The notes under the pieces: generated by a model
Seen by the model: the letters and a program-made list of their open reading frames with translations, nothing else
What the model was told of the DNA's origin: nothing
Databases searched by the model: none
Made by a program: the position numbers and the translations under genes
Origin: Candidatus Kapaibacterium sp.
GTDB lineage: Bacteria > Bacteroidota > Ignavibacteria > Kapaibacteriales > UBA961
Reading direction: 5' to 3'
NCBI GenBank assembly: GCA_023259575.1
Contig: JALRHN010000093.1
Coordinates: forward strand, 1 to 8,130
Length of the DNA stretch: 8,130 nt
Part shown: positions 1 to 6,975 of the stretch, in pieces
Layout of the letters: each line of letters begins with the position of its first letter
How positions within the stretch are numbered: the first letter of the stretch is position 1

Positions 1-1668
1 CCTTAGTCTAGCCACTGGTATTCTTAGCTGCTCTCTGTACTTTGCAACTGTGCGCCTTGCAACGTTTAAACCTTGTTTTTTTAACTCTTTTGTTAACTTA
101 TCATCACTATGTGGCTTTAAATTTGGCTCTTTATCTATCAACTCTTTAATTTTCTGTTTGATAACTCTTGTAGATATCTCTTCTCCATCATCCGATGGTA
201 ATGACTCACTGAAAAAGTATCTTAATTCAAAAGTTCCAAAACTGGTTTGTACATATTTGCCATTAACTATACGACAAATAGTAGAAACATCCATCCCTGT
301 AACATCTGCTACATCTTTATATATTAATGGTTTAAGAGCACTTTCACCATATCTAAAAAAGTCTTTCTGAGCTCCAGCAATACCAGTCATTACTTTCAAC
401 ATAGTTTTCTTTCTTTGCCTAATCGCTTGCAATAAGAACTTGGCATCATCATATTTTTTTCTAAGCCATTCCCTGGTTTCTTTATTATATTTTCTATATC
501 TAGCTTCCTTTTTTAAGTCTTCATACATTTTATTTAATCGTAATTGAGGAATTCTATTGTCATTAACTGTAATAATTAGATCATCAGATTCATCATCAGC
601 TATGATCATAAAATCAGGGATTACAGTAGATGTTGCATGAGAAATACCCATTCCACCTGGTTTAGGATTTAATCTTCTAATTGCATCAATTGCTTTTTTC
701 AAATCATCTTCACTGATATTATGTTGTCTACATAATACAGGATAATGCTTCATAACAAAGACATCATAGCTTTTGTCAATAATATTTTTCGCCAATTCTT
801 CTGCAGCAGAACAGTTATTTTTTGCTTTTAACTGAAGTAATAAACACTCACGAAGATTTCTGGCTGCTATACCAGATGGTTCTTGTGATTGGACATAATG
901 CAAAGCCTTTTCTGCTGATTCTACGTTTACATATTCGATTGGTACTGGTGCTATTGGCTCTGATAATAGTTCAGCTAATTCTTCATCATCTTCATCTAGA
1001 TTATCAAAATAAGAATGAGTAGGTATTTTGGGTCTTAAACTTCTTTCTAAAAATTCCCTTTGCCTACGTAAATAATCTCTATGAAGTCTATGATTTTCTT
1101 CAGCTATTTTGGTATTAATATCATCGACTATTTCTTCTAAAGATCTTCTTAAATAGCCATCATCTTCAAGATTGCCAATAATAGTATAACAAAGTAAGCG
1201 CATTTCATCTGATAGATTCAACATATTTACTTGAGAAATTAAATCATCAGTAAATGTAACTGTATCTTTTATCTGAAATCCACCAGTATCATCATCATCA
1301 TCGTATTGATCTTTTGTTTTATCTACATTATTTCCCTCATTCCATGCTGATTCATAAAAATCAAATGGATCATGATGTTCTTCTTGATAAGGCTCTTTTT
1401 CTTCATAACTTGCTTCATGGTCTTTTTCTCCATCATATGCATCTTGAGGGATTGTATGAACCATTGTTTCATTAGGCACAAAATCACTGTCTTCATCTAA
1501 AATTACAATATCATCAGAGGTTTCATCAAGCATTGGATTTTGCTCGATTTCTTGTCGCACATGTTGTTCTAACTGCAATATTGGTAATTGAAGTAGCTTT
1601 AAATATTGTATTTGTTGCGGTGTTAATGTCTGTAATAGTGATGTCTGTAAAGACATAGTTACTTTCAT
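1..1668 (-). CDS. rpoN: RNA polymerase sigma-54 factor RpoN (3' end cut by window edge)
   Basis: Sigma-54 directs core RNA polymerase to -24/-12 promoters and needs an AAA+ enhancer-binding activator to open them. I translated the minus strand by hand: 556 codons are open from the ATG at 1668 to position 1 with no stop or frameshift. Residues 5-50 are the glutamine/leucine-rich activator-contact region I (SLQTSLLQTLTPQQIQYLKL, ending near QEIEQNPMLDE). Residues about 51-140 are an acidic region II with a five-Asp run at 122-126. Residues about 140-440 are the core-binding region, and 445-480 hold a helix-turn-helix-like segment (YKDVADVTGMDVSTICRIVN). The RpoN box that reads the -24 element is at 537-546 (ARRTVAKYRE). 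Only the last residues after LRIPVARLR are missing, so the gene is essentially complete. At over 556 residues it exceeds the roughly 480 usual in Proteobacteria, mainly through region II. It overlaps the upstream DUF3109 gene by 4 bp. The identification is firm; the regulon cannot be inferred here. Confidence 0.97.
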   Translation of the reverse strand, partial: MKVTMSLQTSLLQTLTPQQIQYLKLLQLPILQLEQHVRQEIEQNPMLDETSDDIVILDEDSDFVPNETMVHTIPQDAYDGEKDHEASYEEKEPYQEEHHDPFDFYESAWNEGNNVDKTKDQYDDDDDTGGFQIKDTVTFTDDLISQVNMLNLSDEMRLLCYTIIGNLEDDGYLRRSLEEIVDDINTKIAEENHRLHRDYLRRQREFLERSLRPKIPTHSYFDNLDEDDEELAELLSEPIAPVPIEYVNVESAEKALHYVQSQEPSGIAARNLRECLLLQLKAKNNCSAAEELAKNIIDKSYDVFVMKHYPVLCRQHNISEDDLKKAIDAIRRLNPKPGGMGISHATSTVIPDFMIIADDESDDLIITVNDNRIPQLRLNKMYEDLKKEARYRKYNKETREWLRKKYDDAKFLLQAIRQRKKTMLKVMTGIAGAQKDFFRYGESALKPLIYKDVADVTGMDVSTICRIVNGKYVQTSFGTFELRYFFSESLPSDDGEEISTRVIKQKIKELIDKEPNLKPHSDDKLTKELKKQGLNVARRTVAKYREQLRIPVARLR

Positions 1669-2240
1669 GGCGTCCCTCCTTCTGTTTCTTTCACATAATT
1701 CCGAAGCTCATTATACCAATCTTCACCATATGCCCTAATTAAAGCTTCTTTAACAGATTCATAACTTTTTGTATGTGTAGATATGCCATGATTGTATGCT
1801 GGCTTGCATTCTTCAAATGGAGAAAAACTTAAATAATCACCACCGAAATTTCTTACTCGTATAGGAAATAAGTGACACGATATTGGTTTTCGATAAGAAG
1901 ATTTACCATCAAAGTATGACTTCTCTAAAGCACATTTTGCTATATGTTGCTCATCATAAAACACAAAAACACAATCTTTATTATCAATACAGGTTACAGA
2001 TAAATCATTTTCAGAACCAGATATAAATCCATGCTTTTCAATATACTCTTTAGAATTATTAGATAAATATGGAAGCGCATGAGAAAAAGCTTGTTGCAAT
2101 AATTCTACTTCAGAAATATCCAATGGAGCACCTTCCCCACCTTTAATTGTACAGCATGCACCTTTACAAGCCCCTAAATCACATGAAAAAGGAGTAGATA
2201 AAATTTGCTCGTCAATTAATATGTCTTCTATAAGAATCAT
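1665..2240 (-). CDS. DUF3109 family cysteine-rich protein
   Basis: A 191-residue protein of the DUF3109 family, which is common in Bacteroidota/Chlorobiota and has no established biochemical function. Nine cysteines are visible: C20, C25, C29 and C30 form a CX4CX3CC cluster after a short N-terminal strand, followed by C84, C90, C103, C122 and C145. C122 sits in the family signature KPISCHLFPIRV (118-129). The pattern suggests a bound metal or Fe-S cluster, related in style to the YkgJ zinc/iron-chelating proteins; that is inference from the cysteines. No signal peptide or membrane segment is seen, so it should be cytoplasmic. The ATG at 2240 has no Shine-Dalgarno (the preceding bases read AGACTACGCC), as is common in Bacteroidota. 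It is the first gene of a two-gene unit with rpoN, overlapping it by 4 bp. Family assignment is good; the role is unknown. Confidence 0.88.
   Translation of the reverse strand: MILIEDILIDEQILSTPFSCDLGACKGACCTIKGGEGAPLDISEVELLQQAFSHALPYLSNNSKEYIEKHGFISGSENDLSVTCIDNKDCVFVFYDEQHIAKCALEKSYFDGKSSYRKPISCHLFPIRVRNFGGDYLSFSPFEECKPAYNHGISTHTKSYESVKEALIRAYGEDWYNELRNYVKETEGGTP
1669..1680 (-). promoter_or_regulatory. Strong Shine-Dalgarno of rpoN inside the upstream gene
   Basis: Read on the minus strand this is AGGAGGGACGCC directly before the rpoN ATG. AGGAGG (1680-1675) lies 6 nt from the start, near-ideal spacing. It lies in the last codons (Gly-Gly-Thr-Pro) of the DUF3109 gene, whose TGA overlaps the rpoN ATG as ATGA. 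It decides the rpoN start in favour of 1668 rather than the in-frame ATG at 1656. Part of the match may come from the GGA-GGG glycine codons, but position and strength suggest a real, translationally coupled start. Confidence 0.8.
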
Positions 2241-2264
2241 GGCGTAGTCTAAGAATTGTGGACG

Positions 2265-2291
2265 CCTGATATATGCTGCAATATATCATGG
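2265..2291. repeat. Inverted repeat in the leader of the DUF3109-rpoN unit
   Basis: TGATATAT (2267-2274) and ATATATCA (2281-2288) are perfect inverted arms around the 6-nt spacer GCTGCA. CC (2265-2266) and GG (2290-2291) can add two more pairs if T2289 bulges. It lies 27-51 bp upstream of the DUF3109 start. It could be an operator for a dimeric repressor or an RNA hairpin in the leader. The arms are AT-rich, so chance is a real alternative. Confidence 0.4.
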
Positions 2292-2303
2292 TATGATTTT
2301 TGC

Positions 2304-2334
2304 CTAAACTAACTAATGTACTTTTGAAAAACAA
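2304..2334 (-). promoter_or_regulatory. Candidate Bacteroidota-type promoter for DUF3109-rpoN
   Basis: On the minus strand TTG (2334-2332) is followed after 20 nt by TAGTTTAG (2311-2304). The Bacteroidota primary-sigma consensus is TTTG at -33 and TAnnTTTG at -7 with about 19-21 nt between, so the -7 element matches 7 of 8 positions. The inferred transcription start would be near 2298, placing the 2265-2291 inverted repeat in the leader RNA. This is a pattern match in AT-rich DNA only. Confidence 0.3.
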
Positions 2335-2361
2335 GAAAAACTATCAAATACGAATGAATAT

Positions 2362-2386
2362 AAAAAAAGGCCAATAATGGCCTTTT
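2362..2386 (-). terminator. Intrinsic terminator after glyA
   Basis: On the minus strand a 9-bp stem AAAAGGCCA / TGGCCTTTT (arms 2386-2378 and 2373-2365) closes a 4-nt loop, and the T-run continues to 2362, giving seven T in total. It starts 4 nt past the glyA stop codon. It separates glyA from the DUF3109-rpoN unit, which supports a separate promoter for the latter. The symmetric A and T tracts could also stop opposing transcription, but no plus-strand gene runs into it here. Confidence 0.88.
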
Positions 2387-2389
2387 CAT

Positions 2390-3685
2390 TTATATACTTG
2401 GGTAAATCGAAAAATCCTTGCAATAATCCTTAACTTCTTGCTTCACTTTTTCAGGTATTCCTTCTTGACTAATATTAGAAAGAACTGTATCAATAAATTC
2501 AGCAATTTGTTTCATATCTTGTTCTTTAAAGCCTCTGGATGTCATAGCAGCTGCACCAAGTCTTATTCCAGAGGTAATCAAAGGAGGTTGTGTATCGTAT
2601 GGGACAGCATTTTTATTACAAGTAATTCCAGATTTATCAAGTGCCAATTCTGCCTGTTTCCCTGTTAAATTTTTATTTCTAAGATCGATTAACATTAAAT
2701 GATTATCTGTTCCACCACTGACAACATTATATCCTTTATCTAGTAATGCTTGTGCCATTGTAGAAGCATTTTTGACTACTTGTGTTGTATACGAATGAAA
2801 AGAATCGCTTAATGCCTCTTGGAATGCAATTGCTTTGGCTGCAATAACATGCATCAATGGACCACCCTGAATTCCTGGCATAACCATTGAATCAATAAGT
2901 TCACCCATCTGCTTGATGCGTCCAGATTTAGGTGCCACTAATCCAAAAGGGTTTTCATAATTATTTCCCATCATGATAATACCACCTCTTGGACCTCTTA
3001 AGGTTTTATGAGTAGTACTGGTAACAATATCACAATAAGGAACTGGATTCATTAGATGTCCTTTTGCTATTAAACCAGCTGGATGAGCAATATCAGCCAT
3101 TAAGAATGCACCAATAGAATTGGCAATATCTCTGAATGCTTTATAATCAATATTTCTTGAATAAGCTGATGCACCAACTGTTATCATTTTGGGCTTATGT
3201 TCTTTTGCTAATTCTGCAACACGATTATAATCAATAAGCCCGGTTTCTTTATCTAATCCATAGGGAATAAAATTATAGAACTTTCCAGAAAAATTTACAG
3301 GAGAGCCATGAGTAAGATGTCCGCCATGAGATAAATCCATACCTAAAACAGTATCACCTGGTTTTAGATACACAAAATATACAGCCATATTAGCTCCAGA
3401 GCCACTATGAGGCTGAACATTAACATATTCTGCTCCAAAAAGAGTTTTTAATCTTTCTATTGCAAGATTTTCAGCGACATCAACCCATTCACAACCACCA
3501 TAATAGCGTTTGCCTGGATATCCTTCAGCATATTTATTTGTAAGAACTGAACCTTGAACTTCCATAACAGCCTGTGATGTAAAATTTTCACTAGCAATAA
3601 GTTCTAATTTATCACATTGCCTAGAGTATTCTCCAGCAATTGCTGCATACACTTCAGGATCTTGTTTCTTTATTATATCGTACAT
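2390..3685 (-). CDS. glyA: Serine hydroxymethyltransferase GlyA
   Basis: A cytosolic PLP enzyme converting serine plus tetrahydrofolate to glycine plus 5,10-methylene-tetrahydrofolate, the main one-carbon source for thymidylate, purines and methionine and also for the PanB step of pantothenate synthesis. The protein is 431 residues and full length (family about 415-430). Visible motifs are LIASENF (29-35), NKYAEGYPGKRYYGG (50-64), the HGGHLTHG histidines (120-127), ADIAHPAGL (197-205) with PLP-contact Asp198 and His201, and VTSTTHKTLRGPRGG (221-235) with the Schiff-base Lys227. The substrate-carboxylate Arg375 lies in TSGIRLG. A segment before GIQGGP (about 245-270) resembles the longer form typical of Bacteroidota/Chlorobiota GlyA. 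The start at 3685 matches the family N-terminus (DPEVYAAI). It lies 21 bp behind the T9SS protein gene, with only a weak AAAGAG before its ATG, so it may be the second gene of that transcript. A terminator follows. Confidence 0.98.
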   Translation of the reverse strand: MYDIIKKQDPEVYAAIAGEYSRQCDKLELIASENFTSQAVMEVQGSVLTNKYAEGYPGKRYYGGCEWVDVAENLAIERLKTLFGAEYVNVQPHSGSGANMAVYFVYLKPGDTVLGMDLSHGGHLTHGSPVNFSGKFYNFIPYGLDKETGLIDYNRVAELAKEHKPKMITVGASAYSRNIDYKAFRDIANSIGAFLMADIAHPAGLIAKGHLMNPVPYCDIVTSTTHKTLRGPRGGIIMMGNNYENPFGLVAPKSGRIKQMGELIDSMVMPGIQGGPLMHVIAAKAIAFQEALSDSFHSYTTQVVKNASTMAQALLDKGYNVVSGGTDNHLMLIDLRNKNLTGKQAELALDKSGITCNKNAVPYDTQPPLITSGIRLGAAAMTSRGFKEQDMKQIAEFIDTVLSNISQEGIPEKVKQEVKDYCKDFSIYPSI

Positions 3686-3706
3686 TTTATACTCTTTACT
3701 TATTTT

Positions 3707-4648
3707 TTAATACTGAACAAATGGTGTATGAACCGAACCTGTCTGTGTGGTATATCGGACAAAATATGATCCTGGAGAAAACTGTGGTAATTGTAATTTT
3801 TCTCCAATATTTAATAATGAATTGAAGGTAAAAACAGTTTCACCCAATATATTTACTATTGATATTGTAGCATGTGGATCGAACATAGAAGCTGGGATAT
3901 TTAATTGAGCTGAATTTCCATTAACTACAGGATTTGGTGAAACATGCAGTTCTTCTTTCGCTATTATAGTTTCATTCATACTTAATGGGGCTTGGCATAT
4001 TACCTCACCAGTAATTGCATTTACATAGCAATCATATACCGGTTCTTGGGTTTTAGTATCAGCAAAATTAAAAAGCCACATAGGTGTGCCAGCAGGAAAA
4101 TTTACACCAGGTAATTCAAATGGAGATGTAAATACAACTATAAAAGGTGGTTTTGCAGTTGGATACTTTGCATTATATGTTTTAAATCCCATATCAGCCT
4201 TTAGCTTTGTGGCTATGATATCTGAGTTAAGAACATTTGAAGGAATTGTATCTTGAGGTACAAAAGGAATATCACCTGGGCCAGCACCATCTGGTATAGG
4301 AAATTGTTGGAATCCTAAAAGAGGTACCTTTATAAATGCTATTAATTTCGTTATAACCGAATCAGATTTGTCTAAAGCACTAATCACATAAATCCATATT
4401 GGAGATTTACCAGTCTTAATATCATATACTCCACCAATAAGAGAAACGATTTGTCCTAAACCAGTTGTATCACCAAGAGTTACAATAGATACCATTTTGG
4501 GTGATTTCCAGCCTGAATCAACGGCTACTTTTTTTGCAGCAGCTATTCCTTCGTTCATTAGATATGGTTGTGCAATCTGAGCCTGAGAATAAAAAGCTCC
4601 TAAGCATAATATGCTTAATACAAGAAGTGATTGAACGATCTTTTTCAT
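3707..4648 (-). CDS. Secreted protein with type IX secretion C-terminal sorting domain
   Basis: A 313-residue exported protein. Residues 1-23 are a Sec signal peptide: MKK, a hydrophobic core (VQSLLVLSILCLGAF), then SQA with likely cleavage before Q24. Residues about 234-313 are a Por/T9SS C-terminal sorting domain of the TIGR04183 type: it opens with LHVSPNPVVNG (234-244), continues with beta segments, and ends in GSYFVRYT (293-300) and a short tail. Such domains carry cargo across the outer membrane, after which they are cleaved and the cargo is released or anchored. The body (24-225) matches no family I can name. It has two similar-looking stretches ending in SPIWIY (82-87) and TPMWLF (188-193), and a segment VYDCYVNAITGEVIC (204-218) that resembles the end of a PepSY-type module. 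Cys207 and Cys218 could form a disulfide. The start has no clear Shine-Dalgarno; signal peptide position fixes it. glyA follows after 21 bp. Confidence 0.9.
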   Translation of the reverse strand: MKKIVQSLLVLSILCLGAFYSQAQIAQPYLMNEGIAAAKKVAVDSGWKSPKMVSIVTLGDTTGLGQIVSLIGGVYDIKTGKSPIWIYVISALDKSDSVITKLIAFIKVPLLGFQQFPIPDGAGPGDIPFVPQDTIPSNVLNSDIIATKLKADMGFKTYNAKYPTAKPPFIVVFTSPFELPGVNFPAGTPMWLFNFADTKTQEPVYDCYVNAITGEVICQAPLSMNETIIAKEELHVSPNPVVNGNSAQLNIPASMFDPHATISIVNILGETVFTFNSLLNIGEKLQLPQFSPGSYFVRYTTQTGSVHTPFVQY

Positions 4649-4847
4649 ATATATCCCGTTAATTTTAAAAAATCTTTGTGAAATGTTTTTTAGAATATTT
4701 ATGCCAAATTATGAAAAACACAAGCTTTCATGAAGTAGTTTTTTGAATATTGATATATATAGAAAAATAAACTCTATTCCTACATAGTGAACGTTTCGTA
4801 ATTTTGTACTTCTAAAGATTACATTATACTGATAATTACTTGCTACC
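4649..4847. promoter_or_regulatory. Divergent intergenic region with promoters for T9SS gene and E1
   Basis: These 199 bp separate two divergent genes, so both promoters should lie here. On the plus strand TAATTTTG (4799-4806) matches the Bacteroidota -7 consensus TAnnTTTG exactly and would give an E1 leader of about 36 nt, although no TTTG is seen at the expected -33 spacing. On the minus strand the best candidate is ATAATTTG (4712-4705), an imperfect match, with a leader of roughly 50 nt. No riboswitch or small RNA is recognisable. A spaced direct repeat is listed separately. Confidence 0.5.
4685..4751. repeat. Spaced direct repeat between divergent promoters
   Basis: GTTTTTTAGAATATT (4685-4699) recurs as GTTTTTTGAATATT (4738-4751), differing only by one deleted A. 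The copies start 53 bp apart, close to five helical turns, so both would face the same side of the DNA. Each contains the palindrome AATATT. This could be a pair of binding sites or a remnant duplication; the simple composition makes coincidence possible. Confidence 0.4.
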
Positions 4848-6899
4848 ATGACAAAACAAGATTGGCTACATACAGCAGAAACTCTATTAACTTCGCGCTT
4901 AATAGATACGATAGAAGAACAAGAATTAGCCCCAAAAGGACAAGTTTTATATCAATTTTCATCTCGTGGTCATGAGCTTGCACAAATTATCATGGCTCAA
5001 CACCTAAATAATCCTCATGATGCAGCAACTGTATACTATCGTTCTAGACCATTTGTTTTAGCTGCCGGAATGACCATTGAAGAAGCATTTGCAGGTCCTC
5101 TTGCAAATAGTGGCTCTTTGAATGGTGGTAGAGATATTGGTGTTGTTCATAATCTTCCACCAAGAAAAGGTATTACAGTTTTACCTGCAAGCGGAGATGT
5201 TGGCGCTCAATATACTCCGGCAGTTGGTTGGGCCCAAGCAGCAGTATATAGATCAAGTGTTTTAGCAGAAAAAGAATGGTCTGAATCATGTGCAATTGCA
5301 TTAGGTGGTGATGCATCATGTGCAACTAATGGATTTTGGTCTGCTCTTACGATTGCGACCACGCAAAATTATCCTATGATTTTCTTTATTGAAGATAATA
5401 ATTATGGTATTTCTGTTGATGGAAGTTTTCAAACTCCTGGTGGAAATATTGCTCATAATTTAGCTGCTTTTTCAAATCTTAGAATATTTGAAGGTGACGG
5501 AGCAGATCCAGAAGAAGCATCTGAACTCATTCAAGCTGCTGTAGAGCATGTAAGAAAACGCTTATCCCCTGTTTTATTACGATTATCTGTACCAAGATTA
5601 TGTGGTCATTCTGGCGCAGATAATCAGTCATATAAAACTGCAGAACAAAAAGCCGATGAACTATCAAGAGATCCTTTACCTCGTTTAAAAGAATATTGCA
5701 GAAAAAAGAAAATTCTCTCATCAAAACAGTGGGAAGAATTAGAAAAGAATGTTGAAAACAATGTTCGTGAAGCATTAGATCGTGCTATAAACTATGATCA
5801 ACCTCATCAACAAGATATTATGGAACATATGTTCTATAATAAAAAAGATATTCAATTGGTTGGTGGTGCTTATGCTGAATCGTATTCTTTTATGAATAAT
5901 GATGATGAAGGCCCCAAAGGACAAAGAATGAATTTGATAGATGCTGTTAGAACCACGATGGAATCTGAATTAGCTATCAACCCAAGAGTTTTAGTATTCG
6001 GTGAAGATGTTGGCGTTAAGGGTGGTGTTCACGGAGCAACTGTAGGTTTACAAAAGAAATTTGGAAATTCACGAGTATTTGATACTTCTTTATCCGAAGA
6101 AGGTATTATAGGAAGATCGATTGGAATGGCATATGCAGGATTAATACCTGTACCTGAAATACAATTCAGGAAATATTTAGACCCAGCAATGGAGCAATTT
6201 AATGATACCGGTACAATTAGATGGCGTACCAATAATGCTTTTGCTGCTCCATATATCTTAAGAATACCAATTGGCCATAGTAAAAGGACAGGAGATCCAT
6301 GGCATAGTGTTTCGGGTGAAGCCATTTTTGCACATACTCTGGGCTGGAGAATTGCAATTCCTAGTAATGTATCCGATGCAGTTGGTTTATTAAGATCTGC
6401 AATTCGTGGTAATGACCCAACAGTTTTTCTAGAGCATAGAAATATTTTAGATACTTCTGTCTCCAGAGGAAATTATCCTGGAAACAATTATCTGGTTGAA
6501 TTTGGAAAAGCATCTATTATTCAAACAGGCACCCAAGCTACAGTCATTACGTGGGGTGAGATGGTACATAGAGTAAAAGAGGCATCACATTTACTTACGG
6601 ATATTTCATTAGAAATTATTGATTTACGTACGATTGCCCCTTGGGATAAAGAAACAGTTCTTACTTCAGTCAAGAAAACCGGTAGATGCTTAATAGCACA
6701 TGAAGATTGCATAACTGCAGGTTTTGGATCTGAAATTGCAGCTTATATTGCAAAAGAAGCATTTATGTATCTAGATGCACCTGTTGACAGAGTAGCAACA
6801 CCTGATATTCCAGTTCCATATAATCTTGGTTTAATGGATATAGTTATTCCTACAATTTCGATTTTACAGGAAAGAATTAAGGAATTAGTTCAATTTTAG
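4848..6899 (+). CDS. Fused alpha-beta 2-oxoacid dehydrogenase E1 (ThDP-dependent)
   Basis: The E1 component of a 2-oxoacid dehydrogenase complex, with alpha and beta subunits in one 683-residue chain. It would decarboxylate a 2-oxoacid (branched-chain 2-oxoacid or pyruvate) on thiamine diphosphate and pass the acyl group to lipoyl-E2. The alpha half (about 1-285) shows VYYRSRPFVLA (62-72) and the ThDP/Mg motif from GGDAS (153-157) to EDNNYGIS (182-189). It also has SVPRLCGHSGADNQSYKT (247-264), the counterpart of the usual GHS region. A charged linker (about 285-360) leads to the beta half: VLVFGEDVG (381-389), DTSLSEEGIIG (412-422), PEIQFRKYLDPAMEQ (436-450), and WHSVSGEAIFAH (485-496) with likely catalytic His486. 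The C-terminal transketolase-like domain starts near 550 and contains LIAHEDCITAGFGSEIAAYI. No E2 or E3 is in the window. Substrate cannot be settled by eye; the beta half looks more like branched-chain than pyruvate E1. The start lacks a Shine-Dalgarno sequence. panD lies 67 bp downstream. Confidence 0.93.
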   Translation: MTKQDWLHTAETLLTSRLIDTIEEQELAPKGQVLYQFSSRGHELAQIIMAQHLNNPHDAATVYYRSRPFVLAAGMTIEEAFAGPLANSGSLNGGRDIGVVHNLPPRKGITVLPASGDVGAQYTPAVGWAQAAVYRSSVLAEKEWSESCAIALGGDASCATNGFWSALTIATTQNYPMIFFIEDNNYGISVDGSFQTPGGNIAHNLAAFSNLRIFEGDGADPEEASELIQAAVEHVRKRLSPVLLRLSVPRLCGHSGADNQSYKTAEQKADELSRDPLPRLKEYCRKKKILSSKQWEELEKNVENNVREALDRAINYDQPHQQDIMEHMFYNKKDIQLVGGAYAESYSFMNNDDEGPKGQRMNLIDAVRTTMESELAINPRVLVFGEDVGVKGGVHGATVGLQKKFGNSRVFDTSLSEEGIIGRSIGMAYAGLIPVPEIQFRKYLDPAMEQFNDTGTIRWRTNNAFAAPYILRIPIGHSKRTGDPWHSVSGEAIFAHTLGWRIAIPSNVSDAVGLLRSAIRGNDPTVFLEHRNILDTSVSRGNYPGNNYLVEFGKASIIQTGTQATVITWGEMVHRVKEASHLLTDISLEIIDLRTIAPWDKETVLTSVKKTGRCLIAHEDCITAGFGSEIAAYIAKEAFMYLDAPVDRVATPDIPVPYNLGLMDIVIPTISILQERIKELVQF

Positions 6900-6925
6900 A
6901 ATGTCACAATTCTAACAAGACTTTT
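6896..6925 (+). terminator. Possible weak terminator after E1
   Basis: TTAGAAT (6896-6902) and ATTCTAA (6909-6915) form a 7-bp stem with a 6-nt loop, overlapping the TAG stop. A T-rich stretch (CTTTTATTT) begins about 5 nt beyond the stem. The stem is almost all A-T and the tract is interrupted, so it may be only an attenuating or 3'-stabilising hairpin, with some read-through into panD. Confidence 0.3.
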
Positions 6926-6954
6926 ATTTATCAAAGTATATTATTCAATTATAT

Positions 6955-6975
6955 AAAGAGGGCGCTATGGAGCGC
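6955..6975 (+). promoter_or_regulatory. panD ribosome binding site with hairpin over the start codon
   Basis: AAAGAGGG (6955-6962) lies 4 nt before the ATG at 6967. GCGCT (6962-6966) and AGCGC (6971-6975) form a perfect GC-rich stem with the start codon in its 4-nt loop ATGG. A second in-frame ATG at 6979 has its own GGAG (6969-6972) 6 nt upstream. The first start is preferred because it places the processing site at Gly24-Ser25 as in the family. The hairpin could modulate initiation or switch between starts. Confidence 0.5.

Noticed and set aside
50..370. Plus-strand open frame of 106 codons, and another at 822-1022.
   Set aside because: Both lie antisense within the clear rpoN coding sequence, have no family resemblance and no ribosome site.
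2241..2340. A sigma-54 promoter (GG-N10-GC) for rpoN autoregulation upstream of DUF3109.
   Set aside because: The GC in ATTGCA is preceded at the right distance by CC rather than GG, and no other GG/GC pair fits.
3686..3706. A glycine or folate-type riboswitch upstream of glyA.
   Set aside because: Only 21 bp separate glyA from the upstream stop codon, too short for any known riboswitch.
2438..3825. Plus-strand open frames at 2438-2668 and 3640-3825.
   Set aside because: They are antisense to glyA and to the glyA/T9SS gene junction; composition follows the real genes on the minus strand.
4721..4740. Palindrome TTCATGAA (4727-4734) next to AAGCTT as an operator.
   Set aside because: It is only 8 bp and does not extend on either side without a mismatch; expected by chance.
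4801..4830. A sigma-70-like promoter TTTTGT-N17-TATACT before E1.
   Set aside because: The -35 matches the consensus at only two of six bases, and the start site would leave a leader of about 11 nt; the Bacteroidota -7 element fits better.
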